From: Caballeronia pedi
GTDB lineage: Bacteria; Pseudomonadota; Gammaproteobacteria; Burkholderiales; Burkholderiaceae
Direction of reading: 5' to 3'
Assembly: GCF_001544915.2 (NCBI RefSeq)
Contig: NZ_FCOE02000031.1
Location: 1 to 64,000, forward strand
Length of the DNA: 64,000 nucleotides
The notes below the pieces were generated by a model that was not told the origin of the DNA, searched no databases, and saw only the letters and a list, made by a program, of their open reading frames with translations. A program made the translations under genes and the position numbers. Shown here one piece after another: positions 8,927 to 18,322 of the stretch (its first letter is position 1; every line of letters starts with the position of its first letter).

Positions 8927-9151
8927 CGTGATAAAGAATCAGGTGCAGAAAGGTATGCATTAGGCCTGTGCGATGTCCAAATTCTATCACCGCGCGCCGG
9001 AGCGCTCCGCCATTTATGGCAAAATGCCCCGCTCAGTATCCCGGTCCGAACCCCGCTCGCCATGCGGCCGCCCGCCCGCAGCGCCTCGCCTACGCGAATC
9101 GGCGCGCCCGGAGCGGAGCTGCCGCCGCCGAGCCGCAGACAGCGCAGAATC

Positions 9152-11491
9152 ATGACGGAAACCGTAGCACTCAAGATCGTACAGCGCATTGCCACCGAAC
9201 TCACCGTGCAGCCGCGCCAGGTCGCCGCCGCCGTGCAGCTTCTCGACGAAGGCTCGACTGTCCCGTTCATCGCCCGGTATCGCAAGGAAGTCACCGGCAA
9301 TCTCGACGACACCCAGTTGCGCACGCTCGAAGAGCGCCTGCTCTATCTGCGCGAACTCGAAGACCGCCGCGCGACGATCCTGCAAAGCATCGACGAGCAA
9401 GGCAAGCTCTCCGACGAACTGCGCGGCGCCATCGAAGGCGCGGACAGCAAGCAGGTGCTCGAAGATCTCTACCTGCCGTACAAGCCGAAGCGCCGCACGC
9501 GCGCGCAGATCGCCCGCGAAGCCGGTCTCGAACCGCTCGCACAGGCGCTGCTCGCCGATCCCACGCTCGATCCGCAAGCCGAAGCCGCGAAGTTCGTCGA
9601 TGCGGAGAAAGGCGTCGCCGATACCAAAGCCGCGCTCGACGGCGCACGCGACATCCTCTCCGAGCAGTTCGGCGAAACGGCCGAAGTCCTCGGCAAGCTG
9701 CGCGAGCATCTGTTCGGTCAGGGTTTCGTCATGTCGAGCGTGGTGGACGGCAAGCAAGGCGAGGAAGGCGAGAAGTTCCGCGACTACTACGACTACAGCG
9801 AGACGATCCGCACCGTGCCGTCGCATCGCGCGCTCGCGCTCTTTCGCGGCCGCAATGCGGGCGTGTTGAGCGTCAAGCTCGGTCTCGGCGAGGAACTCGA
9901 CGCGCAGATTCCGCACCCGTGCGAAGCGATGATCGCGCAGAAGGTCGGCATCGCCAATCGTGGCCGCGCCGCCGACAAATGGCTCTCCGACGTATGCCGC
10001 TGGTGCTGGCGCGTGAAGGTGCAGCCGCATATCGAAACCGAACTGCTCACGCAGTTGCGCGAACAAGCCGAGCACGAGGCGATTCACGTGTTCGCGCGCA
10101 ATCTGAAGGATTTGCTGCTCGCGGCGCCGGCCGGCCCGAAGGCCGTGATCGGTCTCGATCCGGGTCTGCGCACGGGCGTGAAGGTCGCGGTCGTCGATCG
10201 AACCGGCAAGCTGCTCGCCACCGACACCATCTATCCGCACGAGCCGCGCCGCGACTGGGACGGCTCGCTCGCGAAGCTCGCCCGCATCGCGCAGGCGACG
10301 CAGGCCGAACTGATCTCCATCGGCAACGGCACCGCGTCGCGCGAAACCGACAAGCTCGCGAGCGAGCTGATCGCGAAGCATCCGGAACTGAAGTTGCAGA
10401 AGATCGTCGTGTCCGAAGCGGGCGCGTCGGTGTATTCGGCCTCCGAGCTTGCCGCGAAGGAGTTTCCGCAACTCGACGTCTCGCTGCGCGGCGCGGTATC
10501 GATCGCGCGGCGTCTGCAGGACCCGCTCGCCGAGCTCGTGAAAATCGAGCCGAAGGCGATCGGCGTGGGCCAGTACCAGCACGACGTGAATCAGCGCGAA
10601 CTGGCGCGCTCGCTCGATGCAACCGTCGAGGATTGCGTGAACGCCGTGGGCGTCGATGCGAACACCGCGTCCGTCGCGCTGCTCGCGCGCGTGTCGGGTT
10701 TGAACGCGACGCTCGCGCGCAATATCGTCGAGTATCGCGATACCAACGGGCCGTTCCCGTCGCGCGAGCATCTGAAGAAGGTGCCGCGCCTCGGCGACAA
10801 GACCTTCGAGCAGGCGGCGGGCTTCCTGCGCATCAACAACGGTGAGAATCCGCTCGATCGTTCGTCGGTGCACCCGGAGGCGTATCCGGTCGTCGAGCGC
10901 ATTCTCGCGAAGATCAAGAAGCATATCGGCGATGTGCTCGGCAAGCGCGAAGCGTTGACGGGACTTTCGCCGACCGAATTCGTCGACGAACGTTTCGGCC
11001 TGCCGACCGTGCGCGACATTCTCACCGAACTGGAAAAACCCGGCCGCGATCCGCGCCCCGAGTTCAAGACGGCGACCTTCAAGGAAGGCATCGAGAAGAT
11101 TTCGGACCTCGTGCCGGGCATGATCCTCGAAGGCGTCGTGACGAACGTTGCGGCGTTCGGCGCGTTCGTCGATATCGGCGTGCATCAGGACGGGCTCGTG
11201 CACGTCTCGGCGTTGTCGACGAAATTCATCAAGGACCCGCACGAAGTGGTGAAGGCGGGTCAGGTCGTCAAGGTGAAAGTGCTGGAAACCGATGTGAAGC
11301 GCCAGCGCATCGCGCTGACGATGCGCCTCGACGACGACCTCGCGCCCGCGACGCCGGGCAATGCGGGCGCGCCATCGCGCGGCGGGCAGGACCGCCGTTC
11401 GGGCGGCGGACGCGATAACCGCCCGAACCAGCGTCGCGAGCCGGAACAGGCCGGCGCGATGGCCGCCGCGTTCGCGAAACTGAAACGCTGA
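9152..11491 (+). CDS. tex: Tex family RNA-binding transcription accessory protein
   Basis: A 779 aa protein of the Tex/Spt6-like family, a nucleic-acid-binding factor linked to transcription and, in pathogens, to toxin expression. The order is typical: N-terminal helical region, YqgF/RNase H-like domain (VIGLDPGLRTGVKVAVVD), helix-hairpin-helix segments (NATLARNIVEYRDTNG), and a C-terminal S1 domain (about 640-715, GMILEGVVTNVAAFGAFVDI) followed by a basic, Gly/Arg-rich tail. The ATG at 9152 gives the usual N-terminus MTETVALKI; the reading frame stays open upstream to 8906, but that part is not family-like. Convergent with kup. Confidence 0.95.
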   Translation: MTETVALKIVQRIATELTVQPRQVAAAVQLLDEGSTVPFIARYRKEVTGNLDDTQLRTLEERLLYLRELEDRRATILQSIDEQGKLSDELRGAIEGADSKQVLEDLYLPYKPKRRTRAQIAREAGLEPLAQALLADPTLDPQAEAAKFVDAEKGVADTKAALDGARDILSEQFGETAEVLGKLREHLFGQGFVMSSVVDGKQGEEGEKFRDYYDYSETIRTVPSHRALALFRGRNAGVLSVKLGLGEELDAQIPHPCEAMIAQKVGIANRGRAADKWLSDVCRWCWRVKVQPHIETELLTQLREQAEHEAIHVFARNLKDLLLAAPAGPKAVIGLDPGLRTGVKVAVVDRTGKLLATDTIYPHEPRRDWDGSLAKLARIAQATQAELISIGNGTASRETDKLASELIAKHPELKLQKIVVSEAGASVYSASELAAKEFPQLDVSLRGAVSIARRLQDPLAELVKIEPKAIGVGQYQHDVNQRELARSLDATVEDCVNAVGVDANTASVALLARVSGLNATLARNIVEYRDTNGPFPSREHLKKVPRLGDKTFEQAAGFLRINNGENPLDRSSVHPEAYPVVERILAKIKKHIGDVLGKREALTGLSPTEFVDERFGLPTVRDILTELEKPGRDPRPEFKTATFKEGIEKISDLVPGMILEGVVTNVAAFGAFVDIGVHQDGLVHVSALSTKFIKDPHEVVKAGQVVKVKVLETDVKRQRIALTMRLDDDLAPATPGNAGAPSRGGQDRRSGGGRDNRPNQRREPEQAGAMAAAFAKLKR

Positions 11492-11510
11492 CGCGCAAGG
11501 CTGCCAAACA

Positions 11511-11545
11511 AAAACCCCACGTCTTGCGACGTGGGGTTTTCTTTT
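11511..11545. terminator. Bidirectional terminator between tex and kup
   Basis: A 13-bp perfect stem (AAAACCCCACGTC / GACGTGGGGTTTT, 11511-11523 and 11528-11540) with loop TTGC. T-rich tracts follow in both directions, so it can end both convergent genes. Confidence 0.93.
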
Positions 11546-11568
11546 TGCGCTGCCGAAGAAACGAAGCG

Positions 11569-13461
11569 TCAGATCTCGATCTTGGTGCCCAATTCGACCA
11601 CGCGATTCGCGGGAATACTGAAGAAATCCGTCGGCTTGGCCGCGTTCTGATGCATCCACGCGAACACGCGCTCACGCCACACCGACATGCCCGGCAATTC
11701 CGTCGGCACGACGGTCTCGCGCGCCATGAAGAACGACGTGTCCATCAGTTCGAAGGTCATCGCATGCGTGCGCGTGATCTGCTCCAGCACGGCCTTCACA
11801 TCGGGGGTTTCGTTGAAGCCGTAAGCCGCCTTCGTGAGGAACAGCCCGCCGCCGATATCCTTCACTTCGAGACGATGCGCATCGTCGACATAGGGAATGT
11901 CGCGCGTCGTGAAGTTCATGAAGATGGTGCGTTCGTGCAGCACCTTGTTGTGCTTCAGGTTGTGCAGCAGACTCACGGGCACGAGCGAATCGCTGCCGGT
12001 GAGATAGATCGCCGTGCCCGACACGCGATGCGGCGGATGCGCGAGCAAGCCCTGCAGGAACGGCATCAGCGGGATACCGTCCGCGGCCGTGCGATCCTTC
12101 ACGATCATCCGGCCCTTGTACCACGTCATCAGCAGGAAGAAGAGCGCCCCGCCGATACACAACGGCAGCCAGCCGCCCTGCTCGATCTTCAGCAGGCTCG
12201 CGCCGAAGAAGCCGATGTCGATCATCAGGAACACGGCGATCATCCCGCCGACGAGAAAACGGTTCCAGCCCCACAGATTCACCATCACGACCGACACCAG
12301 AATGGTGGTCGTGAGCATCGTCGCGGTGACGGCGAGGCCGTACGCGGCGGCGAGATTCTCGGAGCTCTTGAAGCCGATGACGATGCACAGGATGATGAAA
12401 AGCAGCATCCAGTTGACGAGCGGAATATAGATCTGGCCGATCGCCAGTTCCGACGTATGCAGGATCTTCATGCGCGGCACGTAGCCGAGCTGGATCGCCT
12501 GGCTCGTCAGCGAATACGCGCCGGAAATGACCGCCTGCGATGCGATCACGGTCGCGACCGTCGACAGGATCACGAGCGGCAGCAACGCCCAGTCGGGCGC
12601 GAGCAGGAAGAACGGGTTCTCGATGGCCTGCGGCGAGTGCATCAGCAACGCGCCCTGACCGAAATAGTTCAGCAACAGCGACGGCATCACGAAGCCATAC
12701 CAGCCGTAGCGAATCGGCTTCACGCCGAAGTGACCCATGTCCGCGTACAGCGCTTCCGCGCCGGTCAGCACCAGCACGACCGAGCCGAGCACGATATACG
12801 CCTGCACGACGTGCTGCGCCATGAAGGAAAAGGCGTAGTAAGGATTGAGCGCGGCGATGATGCGCGGCTCCATGACGATATGCATGGCGCCGAGCACCGC
12901 GAGCGTCGCGAACCACACGACCATGATCGGCCCGAACAGCCTGCCGACCACCGCCGTGCCGTGGCGCTGAATCCAGAACAGCGCGATGAGGATCACGATG
13001 GTGATCGGCAGCACGTACGGCGTGAGCTTGGGCGCGGCGATCTCGAGACCTTCGACCGCCGACAGCACGGACATCGCCGGCGTGATGACCGCATCGCCAT
13101 AGAACATGCATGCGCCGAAGATGCCGAGCATCATCAGCACGCCCGAGACCTTGCCCGCCCCGCCCACGCTGCGCAGCGCGAGTGTGGTCATCGCGAACAC
13201 GCCGCCTTCGCCGTTGTTGTCGGCGCGCATGACGAACAGCACGTATTTGACGGCGACCACCATGACGATCGCCCAGAAAAGCAGAGAGATGACGCCGAGG
13301 ATCGACGCCTCGGACAAGCCGATGCCGTGCGATGGGCTAAAGGCTTCCTTCAATGAGTAGAGAGGACTCGTGCCGATGTCGCCGAAGACGACGCCGATGG
13401 CCGCCAGCGCAAGCGAAGACATCGGTTGTTTATGCTCGTGCGCGTGAGTCGTGTTAGTCAT
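11569..13461 (-). CDS. kup: Low-affinity potassium uptake transporter Kup
   Basis: A 630 aa inner-membrane K+:H+ symporter of the KUP/HAK/KT family. About twelve hydrophobic segments fill the first ~450 residues, starting with the family signature GVVFGDIGTSPLYSLKEAF; a soluble C-terminal domain follows. The ATG at 13461 (MTNTTHAHEHKQP) gives the normal length and a His-rich cytosolic N-terminus; the frame remains open 32 codons further upstream with no family similarity. It is the last gene of the long minus-strand run, but a terminator before it suggests its own transcription. Confidence 0.95.
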   Translation of the reverse strand: MTNTTHAHEHKQPMSSLALAAIGVVFGDIGTSPLYSLKEAFSPSHGIGLSEASILGVISLLFWAIVMVVAVKYVLFVMRADNNGEGGVFAMTTLALRSVGGAGKVSGVLMMLGIFGACMFYGDAVITPAMSVLSAVEGLEIAAPKLTPYVLPITIVILIALFWIQRHGTAVVGRLFGPIMVVWFATLAVLGAMHIVMEPRIIAALNPYYAFSFMAQHVVQAYIVLGSVVLVLTGAEALYADMGHFGVKPIRYGWYGFVMPSLLLNYFGQGALLMHSPQAIENPFFLLAPDWALLPLVILSTVATVIASQAVISGAYSLTSQAIQLGYVPRMKILHTSELAIGQIYIPLVNWMLLFIILCIVIGFKSSENLAAAYGLAVTATMLTTTILVSVVMVNLWGWNRFLVGGMIAVFLMIDIGFFGASLLKIEQGGWLPLCIGGALFFLLMTWYKGRMIVKDRTAADGIPLMPFLQGLLAHPPHRVSGTAIYLTGSDSLVPVSLLHNLKHNKVLHERTIFMNFTTRDIPYVDDAHRLEVKDIGGGLFLTKAAYGFNETPDVKAVLEQITRTHAMTFELMDTSFFMARETVVPTELPGMSVWRERVFAWMHQNAAKPTDFFSIPANRVVELGTKIEI

Positions 13462-13651
13462 AAGAGCGGAGTATCCGTCCAGGGCGGAAAAAAACGAACG
13501 CCATTCTATCCAACGTCGCACGATAAGACGCCTGCCCGGGTGTTGCTGCAACGCCACGAGAGACGCGAGTGAGAGTTTAGCATCGTGCCCCGCGTGCGTC
13601 GGCGGGGATGCTCGTCACCATTTGTCGCTGCTTCGTCCGGTTCCACGAAAG

Positions 13652-13693
13652 CAAAACGCCGTTGCGCCCGGCTGCGTGCCAGGCGAACGGCGT
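13652..13693 (-). terminator. Terminator after the phosphoribosyltransferase gene
   Basis: Read on the minus strand: ACGCCGTT (13686-13693) pairs with AACGGCGT (13656-13663), extended by a GCC/GGC inner stem, and followed by TTTGCTTT. It separates the phosphoribosyltransferase from kup. Confidence 0.75.
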
Positions 13694-13723
13694 CGGTCCT
13701 GCGTGACGATCAGGCGCGGCGAA

Positions 13724-14284
13724 TCATCCGCGTCCGTTTTGCGTGCCTCGCTTGATCCACGCGCCGAGGTTGTGCGGGCGCACCGTGTCCCATTCCTCGA
13801 ACGGCTGATGAATCCACGGATTCGTTTCAAGATGCTGAACGTGATAGTCGGGCTTGACCTTGGAGCACGCCTTGTACCAGAGCACCGCCGAGCGCACCGC
13901 CGTGATCGCCGGATAACGCTCCTTCAGATGCTCCTGCACGCGCGCGAGCGTCACGCCCGAATCGACCAGATCGTCGACCAGCAACACGTTGCCGGACAAA
14001 TCGCCGCGCGTCATCGTGATGTACTGCGCGATGTCGAGATCGCCCTGCTCCGTGCCCGCGGCTTCGCGATACGAACTCGTGGCCAAAATGGCGAGCGGCA
14101 GATCGTAAATGCGCGAAAGCTGATCGCCCACGCGCAGCCCGCCGCGCGCGAGACACAGGATCTTGTCGAACTTCCAGCCCGACTCGTGCACCTTCAGCGC
14201 GAGGAGTTCGATCAGCCGGTGGTATTCATCCCAGCCGACCCAGAGGTTCTTGTCGTCGTTGCGCGGGTCCGTCATCGCGATCAT
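13724..14284 (-). CDS. Phosphoribosyltransferase (Gpt/Hpt-like purine salvage)
   Basis: A 186 aa type I phosphoribosyltransferase. The PRPP-binding loop VLLVDDLVDSGVTL (100-113) is clear, and an ARGGLRVGDQLS segment (46-57) supplies the other phosphate contact. The family includes hypoxanthine, guanine and xanthine phosphoribosyltransferases, which turn free purine bases into nucleotides; the base specificity cannot be read from the sequence. Its position just downstream of purA, which makes adenylosuccinate, fits purine metabolism. AAAGAG about nine bases upstream supports the ATG at 14284; a second ATG three codons in is also possible. Confidence 0.87.
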   Translation of the reverse strand: MIAMTDPRNDDKNLWVGWDEYHRLIELLALKVHESGWKFDKILCLARGGLRVGDQLSRIYDLPLAILATSSYREAAGTEQGDLDIAQYITMTRGDLSGNVLLVDDLVDSGVTLARVQEHLKERYPAITAVRSAVLWYKACSKVKPDYHVQHLETNPWIHQPFEEWDTVRPHNLGAWIKRGTQNGRG

Positions 14285-14319
14285 GGTGAGGCTCTTTCAA
14301 ATGCTTAGGTTATATACGA

Positions 14320-14347
14320 AATGTGGCCGCAGGGAGGCGGCCACATT
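14320..14347 (-). terminator. Stem-loop between purA and the phosphoribosyltransferase gene
   Basis: An 11-bp perfect stem (AATGTGGCCGC / GCGGCCACATT) with a six-base loop, 38 bases after the purA stop and 35 before the next start. The T tract after it is short, so it may be a leaky terminator or an mRNA-stabilising hairpin. Confidence 0.6.
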
Positions 14348-14385
14348 CTTTACAGCGTCCGAATCAGGTTGAGGCTCTTGGGCGC

Positions 14386-15732
14386 TCAGACCTTGAACGG
14401 ATGGCGCAGCAGGATGGTTTCGTCACGGTCCGGACCGGTCGACACCATGTCGATCGGCACGCCGGCCACTTCCTGCACGCGCGACAGATACTTGCGCGCG
14501 TTTTCCGGCAGGCTGTCCCATTGCGTGATGCCGATGGTGCTTTCCTTCCAGCCGCCGAAGGTTTCGTACACCGGCTCGCAACGCGCCACTTCCGAAGCGC
14601 CGCGCGGCAGGATGTCGACCAGCTTGCCGTCGAGCGTGTAGCCCGTGCACAGCTTCACTTCGTCGAGGCCGTCGAGCACGTCGAGCTTGGTCATGCAGAG
14701 GCCCGAGATGCCGTTGATCTGGATCGAGCGGCGCAGCGCGGCGGCGTCGAGCCAGCCGGTGCGGCGCGGACGGCCGGTGACCGAGCCGAATTCCTTGCCG
14801 ACGGTCGCGAGATTCAGTCCGATCTGATCCTGACGCTCGGCGTTGTCGGCGTCGTACAGCTCGCTCGGGAACGGGCCCGAACCGACGCGCGTGCAATACG
14901 CCTTGGTGATGCCGAGAATGTAGTTCAGACGCTGCGGCCCGATGCCCGCGCCTGCAGTGGCCGCGCCCGCGACGCAATTGCTCGACGTGACGTACGGATA
15001 CGTGCCGTGGTCGATATCGAGCAGCGTGCCTTGCGCGCCTTCGAACAGCAGGTTGCGGCCGGCGTGGTTTTCGTCGTAGAGGCGACGGGAGACGTCCGTG
15101 ACCATCGGCGCGAGACGGTCGGCGTAACCGAGCATCGTTTCGAGCGTTTCCTGAAAGTCGACGGCCTTCGCGCCGAGATACTGGGTCAGCACGAAGTTAT
15201 GGAATTCGAGCGTTTCGCGCAGGCGTTCTTCGAACACCGTACGGTCGAAGAGATCCTGCACGCGCAGACCGCGACGAGCCACCTTGTCTTCGTACGCCGG
15301 GCCGATGCCGCGGCCGGTCGTGCCGATCTTGCCCGCGCCGCGCTTGGCTTCGCGCGCCTGGTCGATGGCGACGTGATACGGAAGAACGAGCGTGGCGGCT
15401 TCGGAAATGAAGAGGCGCTTGCAGACGTCGACGCCCGCGGCTTCCAGTTCGTCGATTTCCTTGAAGAGCGCTTCCGGCGACAACACGACGCCATTGCCGA
15501 TGTAACAGGCCGTGCCCGCGCGCATGATGCCCGAAGGAATGAGGCGCAGAATGGTTTTCTTGCCGCCGATGATGAGCGTATGGCCGGCATTGTGACCGCC
15601 CTGGAAGCGCACGACGCCCTGGGCGTGGTCCGTCAGCCAGTCGACGATCTTGCCCTTGCCCTCATCACCCCACTGGGTGCCCACCACGACGACATTGCGC
15701 CCGGGGTTCACATTCACTGCACTGGCAGACAT
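14386..15732 (-). CDS. purA: Adenylosuccinate synthetase
   Basis: Joins IMP and aspartate using GTP to give adenylosuccinate, the first committed step to AMP. The 448 aa protein has the family's N-terminal GTP-binding signature QWGDEGKGK with catalytic D23, the GGHNAGHT motif with catalytic His, the GTTGRGIGPAYEDK loop, and the C-terminal TGRPRRTGWLD segment. The length is slightly over that of E. coli PurA (432), mostly at the N-terminus. hisZ lies upstream on the same strand, as in many Burkholderiaceae. Confidence 0.97.
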   Translation of the reverse strand: MSASAVNVNPGRNVVVVGTQWGDEGKGKIVDWLTDHAQGVVRFQGGHNAGHTLIIGGKKTILRLIPSGIMRAGTACYIGNGVVLSPEALFKEIDELEAAGVDVCKRLFISEAATLVLPYHVAIDQAREAKRGAGKIGTTGRGIGPAYEDKVARRGLRVQDLFDRTVFEERLRETLEFHNFVLTQYLGAKAVDFQETLETMLGYADRLAPMVTDVSRRLYDENHAGRNLLFEGAQGTLLDIDHGTYPYVTSSNCVAGAATAGAGIGPQRLNYILGITKAYCTRVGSGPFPSELYDADNAERQDQIGLNLATVGKEFGSVTGRPRRTGWLDAAALRRSIQINGISGLCMTKLDVLDGLDEVKLCTGYTLDGKLVDILPRGASEVARCEPVYETFGGWKESTIGITQWDSLPENARKYLSRVQEVAGVPIDMVSTGPDRDETILLRHPFKV

Positions 15733-15884
15733 GTTGATTCGTTAGCTGGTTAAAAACGTATTTTACCTATGTTCGCGAAAGGTTCCGAGTTTTTCGGGCC
15801 GTGCTTCGCGAATTCGTCACGCTCGTGTGATTGGCATGGACTAAGAAAAAGTCCTTGCCGATCAAGCGATTGTATTCGTCGCGC

Positions 15885-17036
15885 TCAGGCGCGCGCCTCG
15901 ACCGTCCACGTGCCGTCGCGCTCGACGAGCACGCGGTCGAACGCAAACTCGTCCAGATCGTGATCGTGGCCGGGCAGCGCCTGAATCACCACTTCGCCGG
16001 CGTCGCGCAGCGCCAGAATCGCCGCGAGCAGCGGCTCGTCGTGCTTCCACGGCGCGAGGATCGCGCTGCCGCGCGCATCGACCGGTGAAATGCGCGCCAC
16101 TTCGCGCAGATCGAGCGAAAAGCCCGTCGCGGGCCGCGCACGTCCGTACGCAAGACCGACGTCGTCGTAACGGCCGCCGCGCGCGACCGCGTTCGGCACG
16201 CCATCGACGTAAGCGGAAAACATGACGCCGCTGTGATACGCGTACCCGCGCAGGTCCGCGAGATCGATCATCAGCTCCGCGCCTTCGACCCGGCCGGCGA
16301 GGAACGCGAGATCGTCGAGCGCGCGCGCGATGACCGGCAGATTCGGCAGACGCCCGCGCGCGATCTGCAGCACCGACGCATCGCCATACAGCGACGGCAG
16401 CGCGCGCAGCGCCTCGCGCGGCACCTGCCCGAGATGCGCGGTGAGTTCGTTCAGACGCGGCACGTCCTTGCTCGCGAGCGCGTCGTACAGCGCTTCGCCC
16501 AGCGATGCCGCCGCGGGCTCCAGTTCCAGCAGCGCGGCCAGCACGCCCGCATGACACAGATCGAGACGCACTTTCTTCAGACCCGCGAGATGCAGCGAGT
16601 CGAGCATCAGTTGCTGAATCTCGAGATCCGCTTCGAGGCCTGCATGGCCGTAGATTTCTGCGCCGATCTGAATCTGCTCGCGCGTCGCATGCAGTCCGCG
16701 CGGACGCGTGTGCAGCACGACGCCCGCGTAGCACAGGCGCGTCACGCCCTGCCGGTTCAGCAGATGCGCATCGATGCGCGATACCTGCGGCGTGATATCC
16801 GCGCGCAGGCCGAGCGTGCGCCCGGACAGTTGATCGACGAGCTTGAAGGTGCGCAGATTGAGATCGCTTCCGCCGCTCGTCAGCAACGATTCGAGATACT
16901 CGAGCATCGGCGGCATCACGAGCTCGTAGCCGTACGAACGAAAACGGTCGAGCAGACGGCGGCGCAGCTCTTCGATCTTGCGGGCTTCCGACGGCAAGAC
17001 GTCGGCGATATTCTCGGGCAGTAACCAGGTGGACAT
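15885..17036 (-). CDS. hisZ: ATP phosphoribosyltransferase regulatory subunit HisZ
   Basis: A catalytically inactive paralogue of the histidyl-tRNA synthetase core that pairs with short-form HisG in the first step of histidine synthesis. The 383 aa sequence opens MSTWLLPENIADVLPSEARK and retains class II fold landmarks (LRADITPQVSRIDAH, YSGVMFSAYV, RGGRYDDVG). The frame is open 12 codons upstream, but 17036 gives the conserved start. It is not next to other his genes; hisG must lie elsewhere. True hisS is at about 25.3-26.6 kb, and differs by having the tRNA-synthetase motifs. Confidence 0.94.
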   Translation of the reverse strand: MSTWLLPENIADVLPSEARKIEELRRRLLDRFRSYGYELVMPPMLEYLESLLTSGGSDLNLRTFKLVDQLSGRTLGLRADITPQVSRIDAHLLNRQGVTRLCYAGVVLHTRPRGLHATREQIQIGAEIYGHAGLEADLEIQQLMLDSLHLAGLKKVRLDLCHAGVLAALLELEPAAASLGEALYDALASKDVPRLNELTAHLGQVPREALRALPSLYGDASVLQIARGRLPNLPVIARALDDLAFLAGRVEGAELMIDLADLRGYAYHSGVMFSAYVDGVPNAVARGGRYDDVGLAYGRARPATGFSLDLREVARISPVDARGSAILAPWKHDEPLLAAILALRDAGEVVIQALPGHDHDLDEFAFDRVLVERDGTWTVEARA

Positions 17037-17162
17037 CGATACGTTTCCTACGGGACGCGAGGCTCGGCGCATTTCACGCGGCGCTCGCGGACTTCAACGG
17101 TCAGGGACGAAAGGATAAGGACAAGATAGGCGAAATGGCGGCGTGCTGCCGGTGTCGCCGGC

Positions 17163-17348
17163 TCACGTCGCGATCAGCAGCAGAATCAGGCCGAGCACCA
17201 TCGCGATCAGCCCGCCGATGCGGATATGGTGCAGCGGCCGCTCCGCGATGCGGCGAAAGGTATCGCGCCACGCGGTCGGAAAAACGAAGGGAAACATGCC
17301 TTCGATAATCAGCATCAACGCAAGAGCGAGCAGTAACGTCTCGGCCAT
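17163..17348 (-). CDS. DUF2065 family small membrane protein (YjeT-like)
   Basis: A 61-residue protein with two hydrophobic helices (about 3-23 and 42-60) separated by a short basic segment WRDTFRRIAERPLHHIR. This matches the DUF2065/YjeT family, commonly encoded right after hflK-hflC, as here. Its function is unknown; the neighbourhood suggests a link to the membrane HflKC-FtsH assembly. It starts 60 bases after the hflC stop. Confidence 0.85.
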   Translation of the reverse strand: MAETLLLALALMLIIEGMFPFVFPTAWRDTFRRIAERPLHHIRIGGLIAMVLGLILLLIAT

Positions 17349-17408
17349 GTCCGGGGAAATTGAAGCGCCGCGCGACGGACATAGTCCAGCGCGCGGCGCG
17401 GGCGATGA

Positions 17409-18311
17409 TCAGCGCTTCGCCGTGGCGGGGGCCGACGTATCCGGCGCGCCGCCCGTCGGGCTCTTCATGAAACGGAAGAAATCGCTGCTCGGATCGACGA
17501 CGATCACGTCGCCCGGCTTGAACGTCTTCTTGTACGCTTCGAGGCTCTGATAGAACTGGTAGAACTGCGGATCGCGTCCGTACGCATCGGCCGCGATGGC
17601 TGCCGCCTTGCTGTCGCCTTCGCCCTTGATCGACTGCGCCTGGCTGTAGGCGTCCGCGAGAATCGCCTGTTGCGTGCGTTCGGCGTCGGCCTTGATCTTG
17701 TCCGCTTCCGCCGTGCCCTTCGCGCGCTCGTTCGCCGCCGCCTGCTGGCGCGCCGCGATCATGCGCTTGTAGACAGAATCCGCCACCGCCGACGGAAAGT
17801 CGATGCGCGTCATCTGCAAATCGACGAGTTGCACGCCGAACGCCGCGGCCGCGGCCTCGACGCTCTTCTGCGCTTCGCTGGCGAGCGTCTGCTGGTTGCC
17901 GAGCGCGTCGGTCAGCGAACGCTTCGCGAAGCCGCTCGCGAGCGACGCGCGAGTGAGCGCGACGATGCGCTCCTCGGCCGTCTGCGTGTTCTTCTCGTTG
18001 CTTTCGAAGAGCTTCAGAGGATCGGCGACGCGGTATTTGATCACCGTGTTCACCAGCACTTCGTTCTTGTCCGCGGTCGAGAAGCGATCGGCGCCGGATT
18101 CGTCGATGGTGAGCGTGCGCGTGTCGATGAGCGTAAGCGTCTGGAACGGCGGCGGCAGCTTGAAGTGCAGGCCGGGGCCTTCCTGTCGCGGATTGCCTTC
18201 GCCATGTGCGGCGACGATGGCGGCATGTCTTTCGTCGACGGTGAAGATCATCGACGAACCGATGAACAGCACGATGACGACGGCGACGACGAGCGCAATG
18301 ATTCGATTCAT
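17409..18311 (-). CDS. hflC: HflC, SPFH-domain modulator of FtsH protease
   Basis: A 300 aa membrane-anchored stomatin/prohibitin-like protein. One N-terminal transmembrane segment (about 4-22, IIALVVAVVIVLFIGSSMIF) precedes the SPFH domain (for example VDERHAAIVAAHGEG) and a helical region rich in Ala/Glu/Lys (ANERAKGTAEADKIKADAER). With HflK it forms the large periplasmic cage around FtsH and restrains its proteolysis. It begins 11 bases after hflK ends, so the two are coupled. Confidence 0.95.
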   Translation of the reverse strand: MNRIIALVVAVVIVLFIGSSMIFTVDERHAAIVAAHGEGNPRQEGPGLHFKLPPPFQTLTLIDTRTLTIDESGADRFSTADKNEVLVNTVIKYRVADPLKLFESNEKNTQTAEERIVALTRASLASGFAKRSLTDALGNQQTLASEAQKSVEAAAAAFGVQLVDLQMTRIDFPSAVADSVYKRMIAARQQAAANERAKGTAEADKIKADAERTQQAILADAYSQAQSIKGEGDSKAAAIAADAYGRDPQFYQFYQSLEAYKKTFKPGDVIVVDPSSDFFRFMKSPTGGAPDTSAPATAKR

Positions 18312-18322
18312 GTTCGCGCTCC

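Noticed and set aside
9014..11659. An 881-codon frame antisense to tex
   Set aside because: Also a by-product of codon bias; the sense strand has a full-length Tex with all its domains.
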